From Syntrophorhabdaceae bacterium PtaU1.Bin034 (GTDB taxonomy: Bacteria > Desulfobacterota_G > Syntrophorhabdia > Syntrophorhabdales > WCHB1-27), in the NCBI GenBank assembly GCA_002067405.1, contig MVRP01000020.1:1-40784 (forward strand): a stretch of 40,784 bases of DNA, in the 5' to 3' direction. Numbering within the stretch: position 1 is the stretch's first letter; each line of letters begins with the position of its first letter. Below the pieces are notes generated by a model that worked only from the letters and a program-made list of their open reading frames with translations, did not search any database and had not been told where the DNA came from. Both the position numbers and the translations under genes were made by a program. Below, in pieces: positions 23,121 through 31,374 of the stretch.

Positions 23121-23636
23121 CTATTGAATCTCGATGACAAACTTCTTCGCTTTGCCTTTTCTCACCACAGTGATATCGAAGTGATCGGCCATTTCAAGCA
23201 CTTCGCGGTTTGCATTCAAATCCTTGACCGGCACTCCGTTGACGCTGGTGATGAGGTCCTTGGGTTTGAGGCCAATCTTGTCCACAACACTTCCTTTGTC
23301 AATAACGACGAGCTGGTAAGCTTCGAGCTGCCCGTTCTTGTCCAGGCGGGATTTGACCGCCACCTTTGACAGGATGATCTGATTGTTCTTCTTGACCTCA
23401 TCGGAAAAGCGTCTTGAAACAACCACAACATTACCGCGTTTTTTCTTCACTTCTTTTGTGTAAGGATCAACACCCTTTCGGCCGGCCGACTCCCGGGATG
23501 CCTTCTTCCCGGCCTCTTTTGGAGACTGAACCCCTCCCTGTGCCAGGCATGCCGTTTTCTGAAGCGGAGAAAACATTAGTATTGCAGCAAAACCAAACAG
23601 GATTGATGTCACGATAAACCTTCGGGATATACTCAT
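23121..23636 (-). CDS. membrane-anchored or exported PDZ-domain protein (GspC-like C-terminus)
   Basis: 171 aa from the ATG at 23636 (AAGGAG upstream). N-terminal hydrophobic segment RRFIVTSILFGFAAILMF (signal peptide or anchor), a basic linker (KEAGKKASRESAGRKGVDPY, KKKRG), then a PDZ-like domain in the C-terminal half: AYQLVVIDKGSVVDKIGLKP, KDLITSVNGVPVKDLN, ADHFDITVVRKGKAKKFVIE. The arrangement resembles the end of type II secretion GspC, but the protein is shorter and no other gsp genes are nearby. Function unknown; peptide binding in the periplasm is likely. Confidence 0.8.
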   Translation of the reverse strand: MSISRRFIVTSILFGFAAILMFSPLQKTACLAQGGVQSPKEAGKKASRESAGRKGVDPYTKEVKKKRGNVVVVSRRFSDEVKKNNQIILSKVAVKSRLDKNGQLEAYQLVVIDKGSVVDKIGLKPKDLITSVNGVPVKDLNANREVLEMADHFDITVVRKGKAKKFVIEIQ

Positions 23637-23744
23637 TGCACGCTCCTTAGTGTAGTAATCGGCCCGCATATTATACATTCCCCGTGTTTCTTAGAAAAGT
23701 CCAAAGTTCCATTCTGAAGCAGGACCCGTGGAATTAAGACAAGT

Positions 23745-23870
23745 GAGCTGCACTTGTTGCGTTTGGACGGGGTCGCATGCCCGCTTCTTGACCCGACGTT
23801 CTCTTCTTGGAGTTATGGCTTTCGGCCGGGGAAAGGGCGCTCACCAGGGGTGTGCCGGGCGCGCGCAGCA
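23745..23870 (+). pseudogene. group II intron reverse transcriptase fragment
   Basis: One frame reads LLDPTFSSWSYGFRPGKG, matching the P-x-F-S-x-x-S-Y-G-F-R-P-G-R block of group II intron RT/maturases, and the next frame continues KGAHQGCAGRAQ, matching the following S-A-H-Q-A-V-x-x-A-Q. So about 40 codons of an RT remain, with a frameshift. No RT core (YADD), maturase domain or intron ends are visible. The rest of 23637-24026 shows no gene. Confidence 0.65.
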
Positions 23871-23987
23871 TTCGAAAAGCTCAACAACAAACCTAAGATG
23901 CCTGAGACTCATAAATTTTCCTTGCGTGCCGGAACATGCTATACTCATACTCGTTTTTGAGCGCCCGGCGGATGATGGAGGGGCAAC

Positions 23988-24015
23988 AAAAAAGCCGGCA
24001 TGATGAACCGGCTTG
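23988..24015 (-). terminator. intrinsic terminator downstream of tRNA-Leu
   Basis: On the minus strand: AAGCCGG, loop TTCATCATG, CCGGCTT then TTTTG. A strong stem with a T-run, 12 nt past the tRNA end. Confidence 0.8.
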
Positions 24016-24026
24016 CGTGTAAATCA

Positions 24027-24113
24027 TGGTGCCGAAGAGGGGACTCGAACCCCTACAGGAATACTCCTACTAGACCCTGAACCTAGCGCGTCTGCCAATT
24101 CCGCCACTTCGGC
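24027..24113 (-). tRNA. tRNA-Leu (anticodon CAG)
   Basis: An 87-nt class II tRNA with encoded CCA. Acceptor GCCGAAG/CTTCGGC plus A-CCA, D-arm GTGGCGGAATTGGCAGACGC (Leu-type), anticodon stem CTAGG/TCTAG around TTCAGGG (anticodon CAG), variable arm, and T arm GGGGTTCGAGTCCCC. It is followed by its own terminator and lies divergent to ribF. Confidence 0.95.
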
Positions 24114-24161
24114 GCACTGTTAAATTATAGGGAAAAGCAGTTCAAAGTCAAGAGGTGGGAG

Positions 24162-25103
24162 ATGCGTATTTTAGAATCAACGGACAATAAAGAGAAATTC
24201 ACTAATCCGGTGGTGACCATAGGCAATTATGACGGCGTTCATCTGGGACACAGGAGGATCATCGAGAAGGTTAAAGAATGGGCTCGCGACGTATCGGGCA
24301 CTTCCATCCTTATGACCTTTCACCCGCATCCGCTTCATCTTCTCAGGCCCGATAAGGAACTGGCCGCAATTACGCCCATAGAGGAAAAAAAGCGGATCAT
24401 TGCCGAAACGGGTATTGATGTGCTCTATATCCTGCCGTTCACGAAAGATTTCGCGGACATCTCGCCTGAATCCTTCGTCAAGTCGGTCCTCGTTGACAGG
24501 CTCGGAGTGCGGGGGGTCGTCATCGGCTATGATTTTACTTTCGGAAGCAAGGGCAGAGGCAATACCACGCTTCTGAAGGAGATGGGTTACAAGTACGGGT
24601 TTTTTGTCGAGGTCATCGGTGCGATCACTCTGGATGGCGAAAAGATCGGCAGCAACCGGATCAGAAAGCTCGTCGCCCAGGGGGAAGTGGGATTAGCCGG
24701 CAAGCTGCTGGGGAGAAGCTATTCCATCAAGGGTACGGTGGTACGGGCAAAGGGACGGGGGAGAACCATCGGCTACCCCACCATCAATCTCAGGACCGAT
24801 TATCCTCTTATTCCAAGAAACGGCGTGTATGTGACCGAAGTGGAGATAGAAGGGCGATGGCTCGGCGGACTGACGAATGTGGGCTACAATCCAACCTTTG
24901 AGCAGGGACAGGAGCGCTCTATAGAGACGTACATACTCGACTTCGAAGGAGTTCTGTACGACAAGGAGGTAACAATCCGGTTCGTTGAGAGGATAAGGGA
25001 TGAAATGAAGTTCTCCGGCGTGGAGCAGCTTAAGGCTCACATTGCAAAAGATGTGGATGTTGCCCGTGAGCATTTCCGGAGACAGGGGGACAGACCGGCG
25101 TAG
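24162..25103 (+). CDS. ribF: bifunctional riboflavin kinase / FMN adenylyltransferase
   Basis: Makes FMN and FAD from riboflavin. 313 aa, full length. Visible: N-terminal nucleotidyltransferase domain with GNYDGVHLGHRRII, TFHPHPL and VIGYDFTFGSKGRGN, then SNRIRKLVAQGEVGLAGKLLG, and the flavokinase domain with GRGRTIGYPTINL, NGVYVTEVEIEG and GLTNVGYNPTF. A GGTGGGAG precedes the ATG. It supplies flavins used by many of the enzymes in the left part of the window, but its position next to tRNA-Leu looks like ordinary chromosome, not part of that block. Confidence 0.96.
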   Translation: MRILESTDNKEKFTNPVVTIGNYDGVHLGHRRIIEKVKEWARDVSGTSILMTFHPHPLHLLRPDKELAAITPIEEKKRIIAETGIDVLYILPFTKDFADISPESFVKSVLVDRLGVRGVVIGYDFTFGSKGRGNTTLLKEMGYKYGFFVEVIGAITLDGEKIGSNRIRKLVAQGEVGLAGKLLGRSYSIKGTVVRAKGRGRTIGYPTINLRTDYPLIPRNGVYVTEVEIEGRWLGGLTNVGYNPTFEQGQERSIETYILDFEGVLYDKEVTIRFVERIRDEMKFSGVEQLKAHIAKDVDVAREHFRRQGDRPA

Positions 25104-25141
25104 TGAATTGGTGAGATAGCGGAAACCAAGGAGGAAGGGAT

Positions 25142-26209
25142 ATGGATGCGAAGAAGGGTGAACCGAAGAAACTGTCAATGGCGAGCACCAAGCAGGAGAT
25201 GATGGATGCATACAATGCAGTGTTGAAGCAGTTGCGCGAAAAGGAAGAGAGTGAGCTCAAGCCGGAGAAGAAGGCTGAGGAGAAGAAGGTGGCCGAAGTC
25301 ATAAAGACGGCGGAAGCCGTTTCTGCCGAGGGGATTGCAACACATATTGCCGGCCTCAAGACAGAGATAGGGAAGATGCTGAGCCAGGTGGCGGACAAGC
25401 TGGAGGTTGAGGCCCAGAAGCTTGACAAAGTGCAACAGGCGGTGGAGATCAGGGAGAAGGAGCTTCGGGAGCTTTACGGCATAGAAAAGGAGGCCCAAGC
25501 CCTCGCGGCACTAATCGAGGCGCAGAACAGAAAACGCAACGAGTTCGAGACGAAAATGTCGGCTGATCAGGAAGAGCTGACAAAACAGATTGAATCCACC
25601 AGGGCCAAATGGGATCTGGAGAAGAAAGCCCGTGAGGCAGAGATAAAGGAGTGGGAAGCTGCGGAAAAGAAGAAGCGAGAGAGGGAAAAAGAGGAATTCG
25701 AGTACGGTTTCAAACGGGAACAAAGGCTTGCCAGAGACGCCTTCGAGGACGAGAAAGCACACCTGGAAAAAGAGATAGAGACGCGCAGGAGAGAGATGGA
25801 AAATGCGCTCGATGCCCGGGAAAAGGCGGTAAGCGAACGGGAGCAGCAGATGGGAGAGCTGGAGAAAAGGGTTGCTGCATTTCCTAAGGAACTCGAGGCT
25901 GCGGTGAAAAAGGCAACACAGGAGACGACCGACCGGATATCCGCTGACGCCGGAAGCCGGGAACAGCTATTGAAGAAAGAATTCGACGGCGAGAAGAAGG
26001 TACTGACCACCAAGATCGAGGCCCTGGAAAAGACAGTGAAGGAGCAGCACGAGCAGATCACAAAGCTGACCCAGCAATTGGAGAAATCCTACCAGAAGGT
26101 GGAAGATATAGCGGTCAAGGCGGTGCAAAGCGCTTCGGCATATCAATCAGCGGCGAACCTGCATCAGATGATCACGGAACAGGCGCGCAAACAAAGTCAG
26201 GAGAAATGA
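25142..26209 (+). CDS. long coiled-coil protein of unknown function
   Basis: 355 aa, no signal peptide. Residues about 1-60 are charged and flexible. About 60-330 are almost continuous heptad-rich coiled coil (KREQRLARDAFEDEKAHLEK, EIETRRREMENALDAREKAV), very rich in Glu, Lys, Ala and Gln, with few aromatic residues. The tail ends AYQSAANLHQMITEQARK. AAGGAGGAAGG precedes the ATG. It follows ribF by 38 bp and may be co-transcribed. A structural or scaffold role is suggested by composition only. Confidence 0.75.
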   Translation: MDAKKGEPKKLSMASTKQEMMDAYNAVLKQLREKEESELKPEKKAEEKKVAEVIKTAEAVSAEGIATHIAGLKTEIGKMLSQVADKLEVEAQKLDKVQQAVEIREKELRELYGIEKEAQALAALIEAQNRKRNEFETKMSADQEELTKQIESTRAKWDLEKKAREAEIKEWEAAEKKKREREKEEFEYGFKREQRLARDAFEDEKAHLEKEIETRRREMENALDAREKAVSEREQQMGELEKRVAAFPKELEAAVKKATQETTDRISADAGSREQLLKKEFDGEKKVLTTKIEALEKTVKEQHEQITKLTQQLEKSYQKVEDIAVKAVQSASAYQSAANLHQMITEQARKQSQEK

Positions 26210-26665
26210 CAATCGGAAGTGCCCGGCCTGTAGTGATGATTGCGCAACCGGGAGACATGATCTGCGCGTCTCGCAACGGTACGGGACTTCTTCCGGAATC
26301 AGGAAAACCGTGGGCGGGGAGAGGGAAGGGCTTTTCCCGACGAGCGCAACACTTGACGCGTGCAGCCTTTCGTCCGTGATCCCGTCGTGTTCTTTCCCGT
26401 GGTCTCATTTGCATCTTTTGTTGGAGGTATTCCCAACCTTAGCACGCTAACCAAAGACGCCTCGTATGCAACTGCTGTCAAATTGACAGGGAGATGAGGC
26501 TTCGCTACCATACCTAATATGACAATGAAATACGACGGGTGGAGCGAGCCGGTTAAGGATCAGGTCTAACCGGAGTCGCAAGCCCGGCGGTGCCCCAAGG
26601 GGACATGGGGATTGCGTGCCGGAACGCGGCGGCGCGACTAGTTCGATAATTAATCAGGGAACAAT
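26210..26665. other. 456-bp intergenic region with promoter and structured leader of the lipid operon
   Basis: No convincing gene. Besides the promoter and palindrome at 26475-26511 it holds an inverted repeat CCGGTTA (26549-26555) / TAACCGG (26567-26573) with an 11-nt loop, and further G/C-rich self-complementary stretches (TGCCCC-AA-GGGG near 26591) between the promoter and the first gene. The leader would be about 150 nt. I do not recognise a riboswitch class. Confidence 0.5.
26475..26511 (+). promoter_or_regulatory. promoter with palindrome over the -35 box, ahead of the lipid operon
   Basis: -35 TTGACA at 26483-26488, 17-bp spacer, -10 TACCAT at 26506-26511. CTGTCAA-A-TTGACAG (26475-26489) is a perfect 7+7 palindrome that covers the -35 box, a typical repressor position. 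The first gene begins at 26666. Confidence 0.5.
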
Positions 26666-27643
26666 TTGAAGGCTCTTGTGACCGGCGGTACTGGATTTGT
26701 CGGCAGTCACCTGGTGGACCTTCTTGTGGCTAGAAAATGGTCCGTCCGGTGCCTCGTGCGTGAAAAGAGAAGCCCCTCCTGGCTTCAGGGGCACCCGATC
26801 GAATATTGCCCCGGCGATTGCTGCAATCCAGCGTCGCTTCGGCAAGCTGTACGGGGAGTGGATGTCATATTTCATCTGGCAGGAACCACAAAGGCCGTTA
26901 ATGCCCGAACTTATTTTGAGGTCAACGCAGTTGGAACGGATAATCTTCTCCACGCCTGCGAGGAAACGAACCCGGGGATCAAGGCATTTGTCTATGTGTC
27001 CAGCCAGGCGGCGGCCGGGCCGAGCGGCCTGGCTGCCAGCACCGAGGCCGATCCCTGCGCGCCGGTTTCCTCTTATGGGCGAAGCAAGCGGCGAGGAGAG
27101 GAGCTTACCCTGGCCAGGCGCGGAACGATACCCGTTGTTGTCATCCGTCCGCCGGCGGTGTACGGGCCGAGGGACCGCGCATTCTTCCCCCTTTTCAAGC
27201 TTGCATCGTGCGGTATTCAGCCGCGTCTTGCCGGAGGGGGACAGAGGTTCAGCCTCTGTTATGTGGGGGATGTTGTCCGAGGCCTCTTGCTTGCGGCCGA
27301 AAAGGAGGAGTCCCGGGGAGAGATATTCTTTCTTTCCGACGGGCAGGATTATGGCTGGAAGGAGATCGGGGATGCCTTTGCCCGGGCCGCAGGACGGAAG
27401 ACCCTGTGTGTTCCCGTGCCCAGGTCCTTTATCTGGACCTACGCCGTCGCTGCCGAAATGGTCGCCGCGATCCGGCGCAGGCCTGCGGTCATCAATCGTG
27501 ACAAGGTGATGGAAATGGTCCAGCCCGGCTGGGTTTGTGACAATGACAAGTCCAGAAGACTGCTGGGTTTCGAGCCGCAAGTGACCCTCGACGAGGGCGC
27601 CCGGCTAACTTTCGGATGGTACAAGGAGGCAAAATGGCTGTAG
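26666..27643 (+). CDS. NAD(P)-dependent epimerase/dehydratase-fold reductase, CerR-like
   Basis: 325-aa extended short-chain dehydrogenase. Visible: Rossmann motif VTGGTGFVGSHLVDLL (about 5-20), FHLAGTTKAV, the SSQ segment with catalytic Y-x-x-x-K in SSYGRSKRRGE (about 137-147), and VVIRPPAVYGPRD. The start is TTG at 26666, with AGGGA 5 nt upstream. In Caulobacter a protein of this fold (CerR) reduces the 3-keto group during ceramide synthesis, and its gene is clustered with spt and bcerS. Here the next two genes are exactly those types, and the 3' end overlaps the spt-like start by 10 bp. CerR role is inferred from context; the fold alone would allow a sugar-nucleotide enzyme. Confidence 0.8.
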   Translation: MKALVTGGTGFVGSHLVDLLVARKWSVRCLVREKRSPSWLQGHPIEYCPGDCCNPASLRQAVRGVDVIFHLAGTTKAVNARTYFEVNAVGTDNLLHACEETNPGIKAFVYVSSQAAAGPSGLAASTEADPCAPVSSYGRSKRRGEELTLARRGTIPVVVIRPPAVYGPRDRAFFPLFKLASCGIQPRLAGGGQRFSLCYVGDVVRGLLLAAEKEESRGEIFFLSDGQDYGWKEIGDAFARAAGRKTLCVPVPRSFIWTYAVAAEMVAAIRRRPAVINRDKVMEMVQPGWVCDNDKSRRLLGFEPQVTLDEGARLTFGWYKEAKWL

Positions 27644-28851
27644 AAAGCGCTCGACGCGCCTATTTACCGGTGGACCTGTTTGCCAAATGTGCCGGAATGA
27701 CCGAGTTTATCCGTTCACTTCGAGAGACGGGGTGCTACTTCTTCTTTCGAAAAATCGAATCCGCCCAGGATACCGAGGTGACGATCGGCGGCCGGCAGGT
27801 CATTATGGCCGGCTCCAATAACTATCTCGGTTTAGCCAGCCACCCCCGTGTCAAAGAGGCAGCCATACACGCGGTCGAGCGGTTCGGCACAGGATGCGCC
27901 GGCTCACGCGTTTTGAACGGCAACCTTGAAATCCACGAGGAACTGGAAAGTAAACTGGCGAGATTTTTCCGCAAGGAGGCAGCTCTCGTCTTTGCCGCAG
28001 GATACCAGGCGAACCTGGGGATCATCTCCGCCCTGGTCGGCAGGCGGGACTGCGCCGTCATCGATCACTTCGACCATGCGAGTATCATTGACGGATGCCG
28101 CCTTTCCTATGGCAAGGTGAGAAAATTCGACCACAACAACATGGAGGATCTGGCCAATACTCTCGATAATGCCGGTGACGGAGGTCTTTTCATCATTGTC
28201 GACGGCGTGTTCAGCATGGAAGGCGACATTGCCGATCTGCCCGCCATCATTAGGATCGCCAAGGAACACGGTGCGCGGCTCATGGTCGATGACGCCCACG
28301 GGGTCGGTGTGCTGGGGAAAGGCGGAAGAGGCACCGCTGAGCATTTCGGGGTGGAAGACGAGGTGGACCTGATCATGGGGACCTACAGCAAATCCCTTGC
28401 TGCGATAGGGGGGTTTGTAGCCGGCTCGACAGAGGTCATCGGATACATCAGGCACTCCGGCCGTTCGATGATCTTCAGCGCGGCGCTGCCTCCGCCGCTG
28501 GTCGCTGCGGTGAGCACCGCGCTGGATATCATTGACGAGGAACCGGAGCTCCGGGAGCACTTGTGGAAGAACACCCGCAAAATGCTCAAGGGATATTCGG
28601 AGATGGGTTATGACATCGGTCGCAGCGAGACCCCGATCATTCCCATTATCATCAAGGACAATGCCAAGGTTTACGAGATGTGCCGGCTGCTCTTTGAAAA
28701 CGGTGTTTTTGTCAATCCCGTCATCAGCCCGGCAGTGCCTCCCGGCAGGGAACTTCTCCGCACAAGTTATATGGCAACTCACACAGAGGAGCAGCTTGAC
28801 CGCATCCTGGAGGCCTTTTACACGGTGGGCCGGCAGGTAGGGGTAATCTGA
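27634..28851 (+). CDS. spt: serine palmitoyltransferase-like alpha-oxoamine synthase
   Basis: PLP enzyme of the BioF/KBL/SPT family, 405 aa; these condense an amino acid with an acyl thioester. Visible: GSNNYLGLASHPRVKEAA (about 64), GSRVLNGNLEIHEELE, VFAAGYQANLGIISAL, DHFDHASIIDGCRLS, the PLP aspartate region VDDAHGVGVLG, and the PLP lysine in GTYSKSLAAIGGF (about 257). The first 60 residues (TEFIRSLRETGCYFFFRKIE) resemble bacterial SPT rather than BioF. AAGGAGG precedes the ATG at 27634, which overlaps the reductase gene. No bio genes are nearby, and a GNAT-type acyltransferase follows, so 3-ketosphinganine (or analogue) synthesis is the best reading. Acyl donor unknown. Confidence 0.85.
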   Translation: MAVESARRAYLPVDLFAKCAGMTEFIRSLRETGCYFFFRKIESAQDTEVTIGGRQVIMAGSNNYLGLASHPRVKEAAIHAVERFGTGCAGSRVLNGNLEIHEELESKLARFFRKEAALVFAAGYQANLGIISALVGRRDCAVIDHFDHASIIDGCRLSYGKVRKFDHNNMEDLANTLDNAGDGGLFIIVDGVFSMEGDIADLPAIIRIAKEHGARLMVDDAHGVGVLGKGGRGTAEHFGVEDEVDLIMGTYSKSLAAIGGFVAGSTEVIGYIRHSGRSMIFSAALPPPLVAAVSTALDIIDEEPELREHLWKNTRKMLKGYSEMGYDIGRSETPIIPIIIKDNAKVYEMCRLLFENGVFVNPVISPAVPPGRELLRTSYMATHTEEQLDRILEAFYTVGRQVGVI

Positions 28852-28872
28852 CAACAGGAGAATCCGAGAGCG

Positions 28873-29991
28873 ATGGGCGACGTAGCCGTACACGAGGCAA
28901 CCGGCGAAAAAGAACGTATGCTCTTCGTCCGGCTTCCCTGGGAAATATACCGCGACGACCGCTACTGGGTCCCGCCGGTCATCAAGGAGGACCTTGCCAA
29001 GATCAGTCCGTCGCACCCTTTCTATTCTCATGCAGAGGCCTCACTGTTCATCGCCCGGAGGAACGGTCGTGCCGTCGGCCGCATCGCGGCCATTATCGAC
29101 CGTCACTTCTGCGAATATCATAGCTGCCGGACAGGGTTCTTCGGGTTCTTCGAATCCCTGCCCGATCCCGAAACCGGCCCGGTGCTCCTTGAAACCGCCC
29201 GGCAGTGGCTGAAGGAGCGCGATATGGAAGAGATGGCCGGCCCGATGAACCCTTCGACAAATGATATATGCGGCGTGCTGGTGGATGGTTTTGATTCCAG
29301 CCCCTGTTTCATGATGCCTTACAATCCCGCGTACTATCCAACACTTCTGGAAGACTACGGCCTGCGCAAATCGATGGACCTCCTGGCCTACGTCGTTGAG
29401 GGGCCTTTCCCCGGGGTCCGTCGTTTTGAAACGCTGGTGGAGCGTATACGCCGAAAGGAGCCGGGTCTCACTGTTCGGCCGATCAATACAAAGCGTTTCG
29501 ATGAGGAACTGGGGAGGGTCAAGGAAGTCTACAACGAGGCATGGAGCAAAAACTGGGGGTTCGTGCCGATCACCGACGGTGAGCTCGCGTATCTGGCCAG
29601 GGGATTGAAACCGCTGATCGTACCGGATCTGTGTCTCTTTGCCTATCTGGGAGAGACCCTTATCGGATTTTCGTTCACGTTGCCTGACTACAACATTGTC
29701 TTGAAACGCCTAAACGGGAAGGTCGGCCTGCTCGGGATGCTTCGGTTTCTCTACCTCTCCCGGCGAATCGCCGGCGTCCGGGTCATGATGCTCGGCATCA
29801 AGCACTCCTTTCAGAAAAGGGGGGCGGAAAGCCTGCTTATTTACGAGACTTTCCGGCGACTTCTGACCCGGGGTTACCGTACATGCGAATGCTCCTGGAT
29901 CCTCGAGAATAATGTCCTCATGCGGCGCGGCATAGAGGCGCTGGGAGGAAGAAAGCACAAGATGTACCGGATATATCGAATGCCTATTTGA
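28873..29991 (+). CDS. bCerS-like N-acyltransferase (bacterial ceramide synthase candidate)
   Basis: 372-aa protein with a GNAT-like fold. Visible: YWVPPVIKEDLAKISPSHPF, AVGRIAAIIDRHFCEYH, GFFGFFESLPDPETG, GPMNPSTNDICGVLVDGFD, MMPYNPAYYPTLLEDYG, NEAWSKNWGFVPIT, GFSFTLPDYNIVLK, and the C-terminal ECSWILENNVLMRRGIEALG and KMYRIYRM. These blocks are those of the large 'hypothetical GNAT' family to which the Caulobacter ceramide synthase bCerS belongs; it N-acylates the sphingoid amine. AGGAG lies ahead of the ATG, 21 bp after the spt-like gene. Order reductase-spt-bcerS supports the call. Family membership is from memory of its motifs. Confidence 0.8.
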   Translation: MGDVAVHEATGEKERMLFVRLPWEIYRDDRYWVPPVIKEDLAKISPSHPFYSHAEASLFIARRNGRAVGRIAAIIDRHFCEYHSCRTGFFGFFESLPDPETGPVLLETARQWLKERDMEEMAGPMNPSTNDICGVLVDGFDSSPCFMMPYNPAYYPTLLEDYGLRKSMDLLAYVVEGPFPGVRRFETLVERIRRKEPGLTVRPINTKRFDEELGRVKEVYNEAWSKNWGFVPITDGELAYLARGLKPLIVPDLCLFAYLGETLIGFSFTLPDYNIVLKRLNGKVGLLGMLRFLYLSRRIAGVRVMMLGIKHSFQKRGAESLLIYETFRRLLTRGYRTCECSWILENNVLMRRGIEALGGRKHKMYRIYRMPI

Positions 29992-30072
29992 ACAACGGAC
30001 GGGCAGCTATACCCCGGTAATTTGATAACCGGGAAGCGATTGGGCGAAACGATTCCGGGAGGTGAGAAAGGC

Positions 30073-31374
30073 ATGAAAGCGACAGAAGCATCCGTGCGCT
30101 ATCCGGCACCTGCCCAGGATCAAGTGCTGCACCTGGCCCGGCACCTGCACGATGGGCAAAGCCGGCTCCTCCTCACCTTTTCCGGCCGCCTCGACGCGGA
30201 ACGGCTCACCCGGGCGTTTGAGCTCAGCCTCGATGCAGAGCCGGTCATGGGCTGCCGGTTCGTGGCCCACCCCTGGCGTCCGTACTGGGAACGCCTTTCC
30301 GACGGGAAGAAAGCCGCGGCCCTGTCCATCGTCGAACGTTCGGACGACGATGCGATCAATACCTGGATGGGCGGCTCTCTCGATTCTTCGACGGATGCCC
30401 AGGTTCGCGTGTGCCTGTTCCGGGGGGCCGGGGACAGACTGGCAGTGAACGTGAGCCATGAGTCCGCCGACGGCACGGGGAGCCGCGACTACCTCATCCT
30501 CCTTGCCGCCATTTATCGCGAGCTGAGGACCAATCCTGCCTACATTCCCCGGCCGGCCCCAGGACGAAGGCTCGAACAGAGAGAGGTATTTCGGCACGTG
30601 GGCTTGCGCCGGCTGCTCAGGGGCTGCCTTCATTTCTCCTTCCCCGGTCCGGGAGTCGATTTTCCCGCTGAAGGGCCGGGGGTACCGGCTTTCGCCTCAC
30701 GCCGTGTCGGGCCTGAAGGTTTCGCCCGCATCCGGGGATACTGCCGTGAGCATGGGGTTACAGTCAACGAAGTACTTACGGCCGCTTTCTATCGCTCCCA
30801 ATTCCGGGTGCTCTCTTCCCCGCCCGCGGCCCGGTTGACCGTTCCGATCCCGATCAATCTTCGCCAGTACCTGCCTGCGGGCAGCACCTGGAGTATCTGC
30901 AACCTGTCGGGCGTCTTCTTCGGGGGAGTGAGGAACCAGAGCTTTGACCGGATGATTCTCGATGTTCGGCGGCTGATGGCGTCTGCCCGCTCGAATGAGC
31001 CGTGGCTCGGACAAGCCGTGGTGCTTGAGCTGATGTTCCTCCTGCCCCACGCGCTGCTGCAGCCGCTCTTCAGGCGGTCCATATCCCGTCAGATCGCCTC
31101 GGGAAAGGTCTACCCTTACATTACCAACCATGGGATCATCGACACTGCTCCCTTCGATTTCGGAGATGCACCATTATGCGACTTCGACACATGGTCTCCC
31201 GTACCCCGTCATCCCCTGCCGGTTTTTTCCGCTTACTCAGTGTTCGACACTCTCAGACTGACCGTCACTACGCGGGACCAACCGAACGGCAGTAAGGCGG
31301 AGCGCCTCCTGGACGCTTATTTTCAAGAATTGCCGGGGCACGTTCCCCCGGCTGCCAAGGCTGTGCGGAGATGA
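30073..31374 (+). CDS. condensation-superfamily HxxxDG acyltransferase, paralogue 1
   Basis: 433 aa. Member of the CoA-dependent acyltransferase / condensation-domain superfamily (as in PapA, alcohol acyltransferases, WS/DGAT and NRPS C domains). Visible: catalytic H-E-S-A-D-G (H129, D133) in the first half, GCRFVAHPWRPYWERL at about 60-75, and a DFG-like FDFGDAP near 375, the channel motif of the second half. The frame is open from 30022, but the ATG at 30073 follows GGAGGTGAGAAAGGC, a context repeated before paralogue 3. It follows bcerS by 81 bp; its stop overlaps the next start (ATGA). It probably esterifies or amidates a hydroxyl or amino group of the operon's lipid; substrate is inference. 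Confidence 0.75.
   Translation: MKATEASVRYPAPAQDQVLHLARHLHDGQSRLLLTFSGRLDAERLTRAFELSLDAEPVMGCRFVAHPWRPYWERLSDGKKAAALSIVERSDDDAINTWMGGSLDSSTDAQVRVCLFRGAGDRLAVNVSHESADGTGSRDYLILLAAIYRELRTNPAYIPRPAPGRRLEQREVFRHVGLRRLLRGCLHFSFPGPGVDFPAEGPGVPAFASRRVGPEGFARIRGYCREHGVTVNEVLTAAFYRSQFRVLSSPPAARLTVPIPINLRQYLPAGSTWSICNLSGVFFGGVRNQSFDRMILDVRRLMASARSNEPWLGQAVVLELMFLLPHALLQPLFRRSISRQIASGKVYPYITNHGIIDTAPFDFGDAPLCDFDTWSPVPRHPLPVFSAYSVFDTLRLTVTTRDQPNGSKAERLLDAYFQELPGHVPPAAKAVRR

Noticed and set aside
27634..28851. BioF (biotin synthesis) as the identity of the oxoamine synthase
   Set aside because: No bioA, bioD or bioB genes adjoin; the flanking reductase and GNAT-type acyltransferase fit the ceramide set better. 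Phylogeny is needed to settle it.
27904..29031. 375-codon minus-strand open frame opposite the spt-like gene, and similar long antisense frames at 26654-27580, 33112-33981 and 36464-37288
   Set aside because: GC-rich genes leave the opposite strand open; these frames lack start signals and family motifs, while the plus-strand genes have both.
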